In this document: one piece after another, positions 17,344 through 25,530 of the stretch
How positions within the stretch are numbered: position 1 is the stretch's first letter
How the letters are laid out: each line of letters starts with the position of its first letter
DNA from: an uncultured Shimia sp.
GTDB taxonomy: Bacteria; Pseudomonadota; Alphaproteobacteria; Rhodobacterales; Rhodobacteraceae
DNA: 37,912 bases
Direction: 5' to 3'
NCBI RefSeq assembly: GCF_913054185.1
Contig: NZ_CAJXIV010000033.1
Location: forward strand, 1-37,912
Made by a program: the position numbers and the translations under genes
Notes under the pieces: model-generated
The model's database searches: none
The model's input: only the letters and a program-made list of their open reading frames with translations
What the model was told of the DNA's origin: nothing

Positions 17344-18810
17344 ATGCGGGTTTTCTGTGCTTCGGTTGCCACCGAAACCAACACTTTTTCGCCGTTGCGC
17401 ACTGATTTTTCCGACTTCGCACAGAGCTTCTACGCCCCGCCCGGCGAGCATCCGGAAACGCCCACACTTTGCAGCGCGGTCTTTCCGGCTCTACGCAAAC
17501 GCGCCAAAGCGGGTGAGGTGGAGCTGATCGAAGGCACCGCCACCTGGGCTGAACCCGGCGGTCTGGTGAACGCCCGTACCTGGGATCGCCTGCGCGAAGA
17601 AGTGCTGGACCAGCTGAAAGCCGCCCTGCCGGTGGAGGCCGTTGTCCTGGGTCTACACGGTGCGATGATTGCCGATGGATGTGTCGATTGCGAAGGCGTG
17701 TTGATTGAAGCTGTCCGCGAAATTGTCGGCCCTGCGGTCACCATCGGCGTGACCTTTGATCCACACAGTCACCTCAGTGAGAAACGCGCCAGAAACGCTG
17801 ACATTATCACGGTGTTCAAAGAGTTCCCGCACACGGACTTTGTAGAAACCGGCGAAGCCTGTGTAGACCTAACCCTGCGCGCAGCGCGTGGTGAAATCAC
17901 CCCGCAGATCTCAGTGTTTGACGTCTGTATGATGGACGTGCTGCCCACCAGCCGCCACCCGATGCGCGGCTTCGTTGACAAGATGATGAGGCTAGAAGCC
18001 GATGGCACCGCGCTCTCGGTCTCCACCATTCACGGCTTTATGGCGGGTGACTCCCCGGACCTCGGTGCCAAGATCATTGTGATCAGCAATGGTGACAAAC
18101 CAGCAGGCACTCAGTTGGCGCGCGATCTTGGCATGGAGTTGTTCTCATTCCGTGGCACAACCAAGCCCGAATTTTTAACCGTCGAAGACGCCCTCGTCGA
18201 AGCCTCCGCCGCCAGCACTGGCCCGGTGATCATTGCGGATGTTTGGGACAATCCAGGTGGCGGTGTGGCGGGCGACTCGACCATCTTGCTGCAAGCGGCG
18301 CTGGACATGAACGTCGCCAATATGGCGCTCGGCACCATCTGGGATCCGATGGCGGTCCGCCTGTGCCACGCCGCTGGCGAAGGCGCAAAACTTGATCTAC
18401 GCTTTGGCGGTAAAACCTCCGCTCACGCAGGTGCACCAATCGACGCAACCGTGGCAGTTCTGAAAGTGGCCAAAGATGCCGTTCAAAGCTTTGGCGACTC
18501 CATTGTGCCGTTAGGTGACTGCGCGGTGATCGATGTGAGTGGCATCAACGTGGTGCTCAATTCCAACCGTTCGCAAACCTTCTCGCCGGACCTTTTCACC
18601 AACCTTGGCATTGACGTTTCCGCCAAACAGGTTGTGGCCGTGAAATCCACCAACCACTTCCACGGTGCCTTTGCCCCCATAGCCGCCGATATTCTCTATG
18701 CAGCGGTTAACGGCCCTTACCCGAACAATCCAACCACAACGCATTACACCCGCCTGACGCGCCCGCTGTGGCCTATTGTCGAGGCGCCGCATGAAGAGGA
18801 ACTGGCATGA
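17344..18810 (+). CDS. M81-family metallopeptidase (MlrC-like)
   Basis: A zinc hydrolase of 488 residues, the normal size for the MlrC family, named for the enzyme that cleaves linearised microcystin. Visible landmarks are the N-terminal ATETNTFSPLRTDF, LGLHGAMIADGCVDCEG in the middle, and the metal-binding stretch VTFDPHSHLSEK (Asp and His ligands) followed by FKEFPHTDF. Most M81 proteins occur in organisms with no link to microcystin and have unknown substrates, so only amide or peptide hydrolysis is suggested. No signal peptide is present, so it acts after import by the TRAP system. Its stop overlaps the start of the next gene. Confidence 0.88.
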   Translation: MRVFCASVATETNTFSPLRTDFSDFAQSFYAPPGEHPETPTLCSAVFPALRKRAKAGEVELIEGTATWAEPGGLVNARTWDRLREEVLDQLKAALPVEAVVLGLHGAMIADGCVDCEGVLIEAVREIVGPAVTIGVTFDPHSHLSEKRARNADIITVFKEFPHTDFVETGEACVDLTLRAARGEITPQISVFDVCMMDVLPTSRHPMRGFVDKMMRLEADGTALSVSTIHGFMAGDSPDLGAKIIVISNGDKPAGTQLARDLGMELFSFRGTTKPEFLTVEDALVEASAASTGPVIIADVWDNPGGGVAGDSTILLQAALDMNVANMALGTIWDPMAVRLCHAAGEGAKLDLRFGGKTSAHAGAPIDATVAVLKVAKDAVQSFGDSIVPLGDCAVIDVSGINVVLNSNRSQTFSPDLFTNLGIDVSAKQVVAVKSTNHFHGAFAPIAADILYAAVNGPYPNNPTTTHYTRLTRPLWPIVEAPHEEELA

Positions 18811-19862
18811 GTTTCCCGTCCATCGACACACCGGCGGTCCTGATTGACCTTGATATCGCCGAAGCAAACATCAACCGCTATCAAGCCTATTGCGACGACC
18901 ACAAACTGCACCTGCGACCGCATATCAAAACCCACAAACTGCCCATGCTGGCCAAACGCCAACTGGAAGCCGGTGCCGTTGGGATCTGCTGCCAGAAGGT
19001 CAGCGAAGCTGAGGCAATGATCTCAGATGGCGGCATCGAAGATGTATTGATCACCTACAACATTCTTGGGTCCGAGAAATTGGCCCGCCTGCGCGCACTC
19101 TCGGACAGAGTCCGCCTGAGTGTCGTGGCCGACAGCAAGACTACAGTGGACGGGCTTTCAGATACTTTCACAGATGCACCCAACCCACTCACGGTCCTCG
19201 TGGAATGTGACACCGGCGGCGCCCGCTGTGGTGTGATGTCTCCGGACCAAGCTGCCGATCTCGCGGCGCACATCGACGCAAAACCTGGACTGGCCTTTGG
19301 CGGTCTGATGACACACCCGTCGATTGGACAAGAAACCTCCGTGCAAAATTGGCTGACAACAGCGGTGGATATGATCACCGCAACGGGCCTCCAGGTGCAA
19401 ACAATCTCAATCGGCAGCAGCCCCAACATGTGGCGTACACATGACGTGCCCATTGCCACCGAATACCGGATTGGCACCTACATCTATAATGACCGCTCCC
19501 TGGTTGCCCACGGCGTCTGCACCGAGGACGACTGCGCGCTCACTGTTTTGGCCACCGTGGTCTCCGTGCCAAACGACTCCCGCGCGATCATCGACGCCGG
19601 CTCCAAAGTGCTGACCTCCGACCTGCTGGGCCTGCAAGGGCATGGCAAAGTTAGTGGCCGCCCCGACATCACAATCTCCGGCCTCGCCGAGGAGCACGGG
19701 ATCCTGACCGCTGACAGCATCAATCTCACCGTCGGTGACCGCCTGCGCATAATCCCCAACCACGCCTGTGTGGTGACCAATATGATGGATGAGGTGCAAC
19801 TGATCCGCGGCGACACAGCCCTTGGGCCCCACCCCGTTGCCGCCCGTGGCAAGGTCTGGTGA
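18807..19862 (+). CDS. PLP-dependent D-serine dehydratase / D-threonine aldolase-family enzyme with His-x-Cys zinc site
   Basis: A fold-type III (alanine-racemase-like) PLP enzyme of 351 residues acting on a D-amino acid or D-hydroxyamino acid. The PLP lysine lies in RPHIKTHK (Lys41). Near the C terminus the zinc motif is PNHAC (His319, Cys321). In this family His-x-Cys is the pattern of eukaryotic-type D-serine dehydratase and D-threo-3-hydroxyaspartate dehydratase, while D-threonine aldolases usually have His-x-Asp. I therefore favour an eliminating dehydratase over an aldolase. The start overlaps the MlrC-like stop (ATGA). A RidA-type gene follows, which fits an enzyme that releases an enamine intermediate. 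Confidence 0.82.
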   Translation: MSFPSIDTPAVLIDLDIAEANINRYQAYCDDHKLHLRPHIKTHKLPMLAKRQLEAGAVGICCQKVSEAEAMISDGGIEDVLITYNILGSEKLARLRALSDRVRLSVVADSKTTVDGLSDTFTDAPNPLTVLVECDTGGARCGVMSPDQAADLAAHIDAKPGLAFGGLMTHPSIGQETSVQNWLTTAVDMITATGLQVQTISIGSSPNMWRTHDVPIATEYRIGTYIYNDRSLVAHGVCTEDDCALTVLATVVSVPNDSRAIIDAGSKVLTSDLLGLQGHGKVSGRPDITISGLAEEHGILTADSINLTVGDRLRIIPNHACVVTNMMDEVQLIRGDTALGPHPVAARGKVW

Positions 19863-19914
19863 TCCCTGCGCCCAAACCCTTTTCTCTTTTACTTCAACAC
19901 AAGGACTCACAAAC

Positions 19915-20313
19915 ATGAGCAGCAAAAAAATCGAACGCCTCGGAGATGACCGCACCGGTGCCGGTGGACAAGCCCTACCCTTTGCCCCCGCTGTGCGTGC
20001 CGGCGACTTCGTCTTTATCTCCGGCCAAGTGGCGATGAAAGAAAACGGCGAGATCGAAGACGGCGGCATCGAAAGCCAGACCCGCCGCACAATGGAAAAC
20101 CTGATCAAAGCGCTGGAATTGGCCGACTGTACTTTGGAAGACATTGCCAAAGTGGGTGTCTGGCTCGACGACCCACGTGACTTCTGGACTTTCAACCGGG
20201 TTTACGCCAGCTACTTCCCCAATGGTGGTCCCGCCCGTTCCACGGTGCGTTCGCAAATCATGGTTGATGCCAAGGTTGAGATCGACGCAATGGTCTACAA
20301 ACCACTGGACTAA
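19915..20313 (+). CDS. RidA-family enamine/imine deaminase
   Basis: RidA proteins hydrolyse reactive enamines and imines released by PLP enzymes to the 2-oxoacid and ammonia. The product is 132 residues from the ATG at 19915; longer reading upstream overlaps the PLP gene in another frame and is not supported. Family landmarks are GDFVFISGQVA, LADCTLEDIAKVGVWL, and PARSTVRSQ with the carboxylate-binding arginine, then KVEIDAMVY at the end. As the last gene of the TRAP operon it probably processes the product of the neighbouring dehydratase-like enzyme. Confidence 0.9.
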   Translation: MSSKKIERLGDDRTGAGGQALPFAPAVRAGDFVFISGQVAMKENGEIEDGGIESQTRRTMENLIKALELADCTLEDIAKVGVWLDDPRDFWTFNRVYASYFPNGGPARSTVRSQIMVDAKVEIDAMVYKPLD

Positions 20314-20537
20314 AACAAGCCTCGCAAGACTGGAAGCTGTGTCTGACCCGCCGCTCCGGCGGGTCAATCTCACACCAAACTGATAGTACCCACATTTCTG
20401 TCAGGCGTGGCTTGCTCTATCTGATCGCGATTGGAGATTGGCCAAAACGTAAAATGCTGGCAGGGTCATTGTCGGTGCATGGTCAAGCTCAAGAGCTAGG
20501 TACTTGCCCAATCTGCCAACCAATCAACATTGCCCGG
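20314..20537. other. Gene-free stretch after the RidA gene
   Basis: These 224 bases hold the hairpin at 20345-20365 and otherwise nothing I recognise. A 60-codon open frame here has no family resemblance or ribosome binding site and runs into the opposing exonuclease gene. Confidence 0.5.
20345..20365 (+). terminator. Hairpin at the end of the TRAP-RidA operon
   Basis: A perfect nine-base stem, GACCCGCCG-ctc-CGGCGGGTC, lies 31 bases after the RidA stop. The T run is missing, so it may mark the mRNA 3' end rather than being a classic intrinsic terminator. Confidence 0.6.
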
Positions 20538-21161
20538 TCACCCAAATTCCCGCACCCTAAAAAACAATTCACGGTCTATTTTGTTGGTTTCTAGTAGGTG
20601 AATAAGTGCGGCGCTCAGGGACGTGGCATCACCCAGGGCATCGTGGGCTCGCAAGTTTGGCCCGTTTAAGCCAAAGAATTGGGACAATTCAGAGCTGTTG
20701 ATGTTTGCAATATCACGCTCTGAAATTGCCGAATGCATCACCGATTTCAGGTTGGAAAACCGTCGTGCTGGAATCGACGGAGACAAGCCCTGAACAAAGC
20801 AGCTAATGCCCAAGGCAAAAAGCTCATCTTTCCCCCAACTCCAAAAATCGCTGCCTTGGGAAAAACTGTCCAGCATTTCCAGAGCATCACGCAAAGGTAC
20901 GCCTTCGGTTTCCAATTGCTGGTCCGTCAGACCTGTCAACTGAACGAAATACGGATCGAGCTGACAAACACGACCATGCCGGTCTTGCGGCGTGACAATC
21001 ACGTTCAACGTGTCGACAACGCGGGCCGGTCCGTCCAAGTCGACCAAGACCGCCCCTATTTGAACCAGTATTGGATCTGGGTCATTTGCGGCAGACCAAA
21101 CGCGATACATTGCCCCATCACAAGACAAGTATTCCGTATCGAAAATGACAATTTTTGGCAT
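20538..21161 (-). CDS. DEDDh 3'-5' exonuclease, KapD/ERI-1-like
   Basis: A stand-alone exonuclease of the DnaQ/RNase T superfamily, 207 residues from the ATG at 21161; an earlier ATG at 21227 would add 22 residues of low family likeness. The first acidic pair is in VIFDTEY (Asp8, Glu10). The Exo II aspartate appears to be in SWGKDE (Asp112), which resembles the WGxxD form of KapD and ERI-1 proteins. Exo III is HDALGD (His173, Asp178), giving a complete DEDDh site. These enzymes trim small RNAs or single-stranded nucleic acid ends; the substrate here is unknown. It has no operon partners and the ribosome binding site is weak. Confidence 0.75.
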   Translation of the reverse strand: MPKIVIFDTEYLSCDGAMYRVWSAANDPDPILVQIGAVLVDLDGPARVVDTLNVIVTPQDRHGRVCQLDPYFVQLTGLTDQQLETEGVPLRDALEMLDSFSQGSDFWSWGKDELFALGISCFVQGLSPSIPARRFSNLKSVMHSAISERDIANINSSELSQFFGLNGPNLRAHDALGDATSLSAALIHLLETNKIDRELFFRVREFG

Positions 21162-21508
21162 TTGATTATCCCATTGCGTTGATCGGCCGTCCAACCGACG
21201 CTGCTGTTCCCAAGATTTAAAACACATTAGGCCTGCTTACGTGAATCTGTGAATGTATCTGGCCAAGGTCTCTGTCTTCATTCGTTAGACACACCAGTTG
21301 CCGCAAGACACGCACATCATGCGGGTCATGCGGGTCAACACCGCATCCCGCCGGTTTTACGAACGATTTCAAGCCAAACTCACAAAACACCTAGTCCCCA
21401 AAATTTTTGTGGCTTCCTCATTAACTCGCGCCTAGTGTGCATATGCGCATATGTACTTATGAGCATAATAGTGAGTCTCACTCATAAAACAATAAGTGGA
21501 GGATAAAA
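21162..21508. other. Control region before nanM
   Basis: No gene was found beyond a possible N-terminal extension of the exonuclease (to 21227). The stretch contains a tandem CATGCGGGT repeat (21318-21335) and, just before nanM, three inverted repeats between 21440 and 21487. AGTGGAGG precedes the nanM ATG. Confidence 0.5.
21440..21487. promoter_or_regulatory. Cluster of palindromes upstream of nanM
   Basis: Three perfect inverted repeats occur in 48 bases: CATATGCGCATATG (21440-21453), AGTGAG-t-CTCACT (21470-21482), and TTATGAG (21457-21463) facing CTCATAA (21481-21487). They end 21 bases before the nanM start, so a repressor bound there could block transcription. Either GntR regulator of this locus is a candidate binder. 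Confidence 0.5.
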
Positions 21509-22669
21509 ATGAAATTTGGAAAGACGTGTTGTGCCTTGTTCAGCGCAGTTTCTGTCATGGCTATGGCAACCACCATTCAGGCCAATGAAGCTTGGCCGGA
21601 TTTGCCTGTCGGGTTCAAAAATGGCGTATTTGCCCAAGACGGCAACACCGCCTTTATTGGGCTAGGATCCACCGGAAACGCTCTTTATTCGATGGATCTG
21701 GGGTCCGATGTCCGCACTTGGAAAGCAATGAGTTCTTTCCCTGGGCCATCTACCAATGGCGCCGCGTTTGCTCTGGCCGGTGACAAACTTTTTGTGTTCT
21801 CAGGCTCAGGCAAGGCGAACCCAGACGACGCTTCGCCAGTCATTTTTACCGATGTTTATGCATATGACACTTTGGCTGACACCTGGGCCAAGATCGAAAC
21901 GGCCACGCCGGTAGGTCTGCTAGGAGCGTCGGCCCATGCAATTGACGAAGACCGTATCGCGATCTTTGGCGGCTACAACAAAGAACTGTTTGATGGCTAC
22001 CTCCATGATGTCCTGACCACCGACAAGGAAAAAGAGCCTGAAAAGTGGCAAAAGATCGTAGATGATTACATGGGTATGCCACCCGAAGACTATCTCTGGA
22101 ACACACAGGTACTGCTGTACACGGTGTCCACAAACTCTTGGTCTGATCTCGGTGAAAACCCCTACTTGCCCAACACGGGCTCGGCCGTAGTTGAAAATGA
22201 CAAAGGTATTTTGCTTATCAACGGTGAGATCAAACCGGGGCTGCGCACTCCAAAAATCAAGCAAGTTGCCTTTGAGGAAAACGGTGCAACGTGGACAGAG
22301 ATGCCGCAACTTCCGGCACGGATTGGCGCCTCGTTGCAGGAAGGTCTTGCAAGCCCATTTGCTGGGTATTCAGACGACGTACTGATTGTGGCTGGCGGCG
22401 CAAACTTCCACGGTGCCCGCGCGCGCGGGTTTGCTGAACAATGGTTTACGCACGCCGGTTATCCAAAAGCTTTCAACGCCGATATCTATGTGATGAAAGA
22501 AGGCTGGGCCAAACAGGTCAATGATCTGCCTGTGGGCCTAGCTTACGGCGCAACATTCACCACGCCGGACGGCATCTTGGCCGTTGGCGGAGAAGATGGC
22601 GAACGTTCCGCACGGACAGAGGCGTTTCAATTGAGCTGGGACGGTGAACAAGTGGTTGTCACCAATTGA
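21509..22669 (+). CDS. nanM: N-acetylneuraminate epimerase (periplasmic mutarotase)
   Basis: NanM speeds conversion of alpha- to beta-sialic acid in the periplasm, helping the transporter use sialic acid as soon as it is released. The 386-residue protein starts with a signal peptide (MKFGKTCCAL to TTIQANEAW). It then has kelch-type beta-propeller repeats such as GDKLFVFSGSG, DRIAIFGGYN, DDVLIVAGGANF and DGILAVGGEDGE. The GGANFHGARARGF and WFTHAGYPKAFNADIYV stretches are typical of NanM. GGAGG precedes the ATG. It is transcribed rightward ahead of a GntR regulator, at the left edge of the sialic acid locus. Confidence 0.93.
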   Translation: MKFGKTCCALFSAVSVMAMATTIQANEAWPDLPVGFKNGVFAQDGNTAFIGLGSTGNALYSMDLGSDVRTWKAMSSFPGPSTNGAAFALAGDKLFVFSGSGKANPDDASPVIFTDVYAYDTLADTWAKIETATPVGLLGASAHAIDEDRIAIFGGYNKELFDGYLHDVLTTDKEKEPEKWQKIVDDYMGMPPEDYLWNTQVLLYTVSTNSWSDLGENPYLPNTGSAVVENDKGILLINGEIKPGLRTPKIKQVAFEENGATWTEMPQLPARIGASLQEGLASPFAGYSDDVLIVAGGANFHGARARGFAEQWFTHAGYPKAFNADIYVMKEGWAKQVNDLPVGLAYGATFTTPDGILAVGGEDGERSARTEAFQLSWDGEQVVVTN

Positions 22670-22679
22670 CACCCACGCT

Positions 22680-22710
22680 GTCGGCGGTTCGCAATGAGTC
22701 AACTGCCGAC
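22680..22710 (+). terminator. Hairpin after nanM
   Basis: The arms GTCGGCGGTT and AACTGCCGAC pair with one mismatch around an 11-base loop, starting 11 bases after the nanM stop. No T run follows, so termination may be partial. Confidence 0.5.
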
Positions 22711-22808
22711 GGCCCCCAACAATGTTTATCTTGCAGCGCTCGCTTTCAGCCTAATTGACTGTTAGACAATCCAAAACTTACCCAAATTCGCTAATCCTGG
22801 TCAGCTTA

Positions 22809-23504
22809 ATGAACCAAACACCCAATTCCCAAGTACTTGCCGCCAAGCGACGTGTTTCGGATACAGTCGCCGACGTGATACTGAGCCGCATTATGAGTGG
22901 TGAGTACCACGAAGGAGAGTTTTTACCCTCCGAAAAAGAAATGATGGCAGAGTTCGATGTTGGACGGGTTAGTGTTCGGGAAGCCATTGCATCCCTGAGA
23001 TGGCGTGGTTTTTTGATTGTAAAACAAGGCGAGCGCCCTCGCACATCGATGCCCGACCCTCAGGTTGTTATCCAACAGATTTCACATGTTGCGCATTCCA
23101 TTCTGGGGTCACCCAAGGGTGTCGAACAATTCAATCAAGCTCGGCTTATTTTTGAGCAAGGGGTGGTACAGTTTGTTGTCATCCATGCCAGCGACTCCGA
23201 AATTGAACTTATCAGCGATGTGCATGCGGAAAACGCTGCTCTGTTGGGGCAACCCAATACATTTGTCGCAGGCGATGTCGCATTTCATCGTGCGCTCGTA
23301 AATGTCACCAAGAATCCAATCCTGATCTCATCGCACACCGCCTTGGTTGAGTGGCTCATTCTTGATCGGGTACAAAAATCAAAAAAGAACCCAGTGGAAA
23401 GTCACAAGGAACACGAAGCCATCGTCGCGGCAATTCAAGCGCGCGACATTCGTGGCGCCCTACAGGCGGTCTCAGACCACCTGCAAAAAACGGTTTCTTC
23501 CTGA
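22809..23504 (+). CDS. GntR-family regulator with FCD domain (first of two at this locus)
   Basis: A FadR-subfamily transcription factor of 231 residues from the ATG at 22809; a TTG at 22755 would extend it by 18. The winged helix is clear (FLPSEKEMMAEFDVGRVSVREA). The C-terminal FCD domain has the metal-ligand pattern, including VAFHRALVNVTKNPI and ESHKEHEAIVAAI. It sits between nanM and the converging nagA end. NanR of Escherichia coli is of the same family and responds to sialic acid. This one may control nanM, or respond to an amino sugar such as GlcNAc. It is clearly distinct in sequence from the second GntR protein at 29949-30722. Confidence 0.85.
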   Translation: MNQTPNSQVLAAKRRVSDTVADVILSRIMSGEYHEGEFLPSEKEMMAEFDVGRVSVREAIASLRWRGFLIVKQGERPRTSMPDPQVVIQQISHVAHSILGSPKGVEQFNQARLIFEQGVVQFVVIHASDSEIELISDVHAENAALLGQPNTFVAGDVAFHRALVNVTKNPILISSHTALVEWLILDRVQKSKKNPVESHKEHEAIVAAIQARDIRGALQAVSDHLQKTVSS

Positions 23505-23576
23505 TAATAAGCGACCCAAACCGGACGACATTGCGAACATTGAAGCGGCCCTCCAGATACAGGTGGTCATCGCGGT

Positions 23577-24749
23577 TTAGGCCGTCTGCTCCAGACACTG
23601 ATACACGCCGTCGCGCACCACACCCACACTGTTCAAGTCCCCATCAAGCATCGTTATGGACGCATTAAACCCCGCCGCAATTTGACCGTAGGTGTGGTGC
23701 ACTCCAACCGCGCGCGCGGGATTGGTGCTGGCAAACACCGCAGCATCACCCAACGTGGCCTCGGTCATTTGCGTGATATTCCGCACGGCTTCATTCATGG
23801 TCAGATGCGCACCTCCAATTGTGCCATCCTCGCCATTCAATCGGCCATTTTCCAGCACGATGCGCTTTCCGTACAACATCATTTCCTTGGAGTTTCCGTT
23901 CATCGTTTGCATCGCATCTGTGACCAAACAGAGCTGTTCCGGAATGGACCGAACCGCAAGATTGAGATTGCGGGGATGCACATGATACCCGTCTGCAATG
24001 AGGCCGGCAAAAAAGTCCCCACTGCCAAGGACCGCCCCCACCACGCCCGGATCTCGAGCGATCGACTGCCGCATGGCGTTGAAAAGATGTGTCACCCCCA
24101 CAACCCCTGAACGCGATGCCAAATCCATGTCCTCTGCACTTGCTTCAGTGTGGCCAGCAAACAGCTTGATGCCACTGTCACTGAGTTGCCTTAACAATTG
24201 AGGATCCTGCTCCTCTGGAGCAAGCGTGAGAAGAATGGTGATCGACTTGGCAGCCTCACAGAGCACGTCAGCATCTGTTTTGGTTAGCGGGCGAATGAAG
24301 TCGGAGCGGTGAATGCCAGGCCTCGCGGGAGAAATAAAAGGGCCTTCCAAATGAATGCCAGCCACGCCGGGCACCCCAGACGCGACGGCCTGCGTCACAA
24401 CCTCAAGCGCTTCGACAAAGCCGCTATCTGGCGCGGTGGTAAACGTCGGAAAAATATGTGTCGCGCCGCCGTGCGCAGAAGCCGCTACCAACGTTTCAAG
24501 CCCAGCCACGGAGACGTCAAAGTTAAACTGTACGTCGCCAGCACCGTTAATTTGCAAGTCAATGAACCCTGGCATGGCCACAGGCACACAAATTGCATCC
24601 CTGGGTACATCATTGGGCGAAACACCCTCATGCACTGCGGTAATTTGTTTCTCAGAAATGCAGATAAGTGAGTTTGGTTTTGAGTTTGGAGAGGTGCCGT
24701 CATACAGCGCGTCGGCAAACACAAACGAACACAGCTTGGGATCAACCAT
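23577..24749 (-). CDS. nagA: N-acetylglucosamine-6-phosphate deacetylase
   Basis: NagA removes acetate from GlcNAc-6-phosphate to give glucosamine-6-phosphate in the cytoplasm. I start it at the ATG at 24749 (390 residues), which overlaps the nagB stop by 8 bases; upstream in-frame ATGs lie wholly inside nagB. Family landmarks are PGFIDLQINGAGDVQFN, the metal-binding GIHLEGPFISPARPGIH, FAGHTEAS, GVTHLFNAM and LVTDAM with the catalytic aspartate. It is the last gene of the leftward sialic acid operon and also the entry point for GlcNAc-6-phosphate that could come from the chitin block. Confidence 0.93.
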   Translation of the reverse strand: MVDPKLCSFVFADALYDGTSPNSKPNSLICISEKQITAVHEGVSPNDVPRDAICVPVAMPGFIDLQINGAGDVQFNFDVSVAGLETLVAASAHGGATHIFPTFTTAPDSGFVEALEVVTQAVASGVPGVAGIHLEGPFISPARPGIHRSDFIRPLTKTDADVLCEAAKSITILLTLAPEEQDPQLLRQLSDSGIKLFAGHTEASAEDMDLASRSGVVGVTHLFNAMRQSIARDPGVVGAVLGSGDFFAGLIADGYHVHPRNLNLAVRSIPEQLCLVTDAMQTMNGNSKEMMLYGKRIVLENGRLNGEDGTIGGAHLTMNEAVRNITQMTEATLGDAAVFASTNPARAVGVHHTYGQIAAGFNASITMLDGDLNSVGVVRDGVYQCLEQTA

Positions 24750-25530
24750 TGTTAAGCGGACTTTCCTGACCATCTGGATGCACAAGGTGATAATAATTAC
24801 GAAGCTCGAGATCCCGTGCGGCATCCTCATCCAGCATCACAGTAACTTTTTTATGCATCTGCAATGCGCTGGCGGGACAGGCCGCAGACACAGGGCCTTC
24901 AATCATAGATCGAACAGCCACTGCTTTGCTGGCCCCTGTACCCACAATCAAACATTCGGCGGATTTCAGGATTGTTCCGATCCCAACAGTAAGCGCGTAT
25001 TTGGGCACCTCGTCGATCGTCTCAAAAAATCGGCGATTTGCGCTTCGCGTGCTTTCCGTCAACGTCTTGAGGCGGGTTTCCGACGCGAGACTGGATGTCG
25101 GTTCATTAAAACCAATGTGGCCGTTTTCACCAATCCCCAACAACTGAAGATCTATCCCGCCAGACGCCAGAATTTGCGCTTCAAATTGCGCTGCGGCTTG
25201 CCCCGGGTCCGTGCCTTGGGACATCGGAACATATGTACGCGCCGGATTGATATCTATTTGAGAGAAAAGATGATGGTTCATGTAGGTGCGATACGAGGCA
25301 GGGTTATCCTCAGAAATCCCCCAATACTCATCAAGATTGAACGTCGTGATCTCAGACCATTTGGTGCTGGATTTCCGCGTTATGGAAACCAACTTGGCGT
25401 AGACGTCTTCCATCGTGCCGCCGGTCGCCAATCCCAAAACCGACTTTGGCCGCTGTTGTACTTGTTTCAACAGGCGACGCGCGGCATGCGTTTTGGCCTC
25501 TTCGGCGGTTTTGTAGATCAATACTTTCAC
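24742..25530 (-). CDS. nagB: Glucosamine-6-phosphate deaminase
   Basis: NagB converts glucosamine-6-phosphate to fructose-6-phosphate and ammonia, feeding glycolysis. The 262-residue product has the expected motifs: LGLATGGTMEDVY for phosphate binding, FNLDEYWGI with the catalytic aspartate, and GIGENGHIGFNEP. It starts with GTG at 25530, overlapping the nanK stop (GTGA), so translation is probably coupled. It is the non-hexameric length class, slightly shorter than Escherichia coli NagB. Confidence 0.95.
   Translation of the reverse strand: MKVLIYKTAEEAKTHAARRLLKQVQQRPKSVLGLATGGTMEDVYAKLVSITRKSSTKWSEITTFNLDEYWGISEDNPASYRTYMNHHLFSQIDINPARTYVPMSQGTDPGQAAAQFEAQILASGGIDLQLLGIGENGHIGFNEPTSSLASETRLKTLTESTRSANRRFFETIDEVPKYALTVGIGTILKSAECLIVGTGASKAVAVRSMIEGPVSAACPASALQMHKKVTVMLDEDAARDLELRNYYHLVHPDGQESPLNNG

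Noticed and set aside
18807-19862. Alanine racemase as the name for the PLP enzyme
   Set aside because: The N-terminal RPHIKTHK and C-terminal PNHAC motifs are those of the D-threonine aldolase / D-serine dehydratase family, not alanine racemase.
20412-20594. 60-codon plus-strand open frame after the RidA gene
   Set aside because: It has no ribosome binding site or family likeness, and it overlaps the end of the opposing exonuclease gene.
21318-21335. Tandem CATGCGGGT repeat upstream of nanM as a possible array
   Set aside because: There are only two copies of nine bases without spacers, so it is not a CRISPR and too short to call an iteron set.
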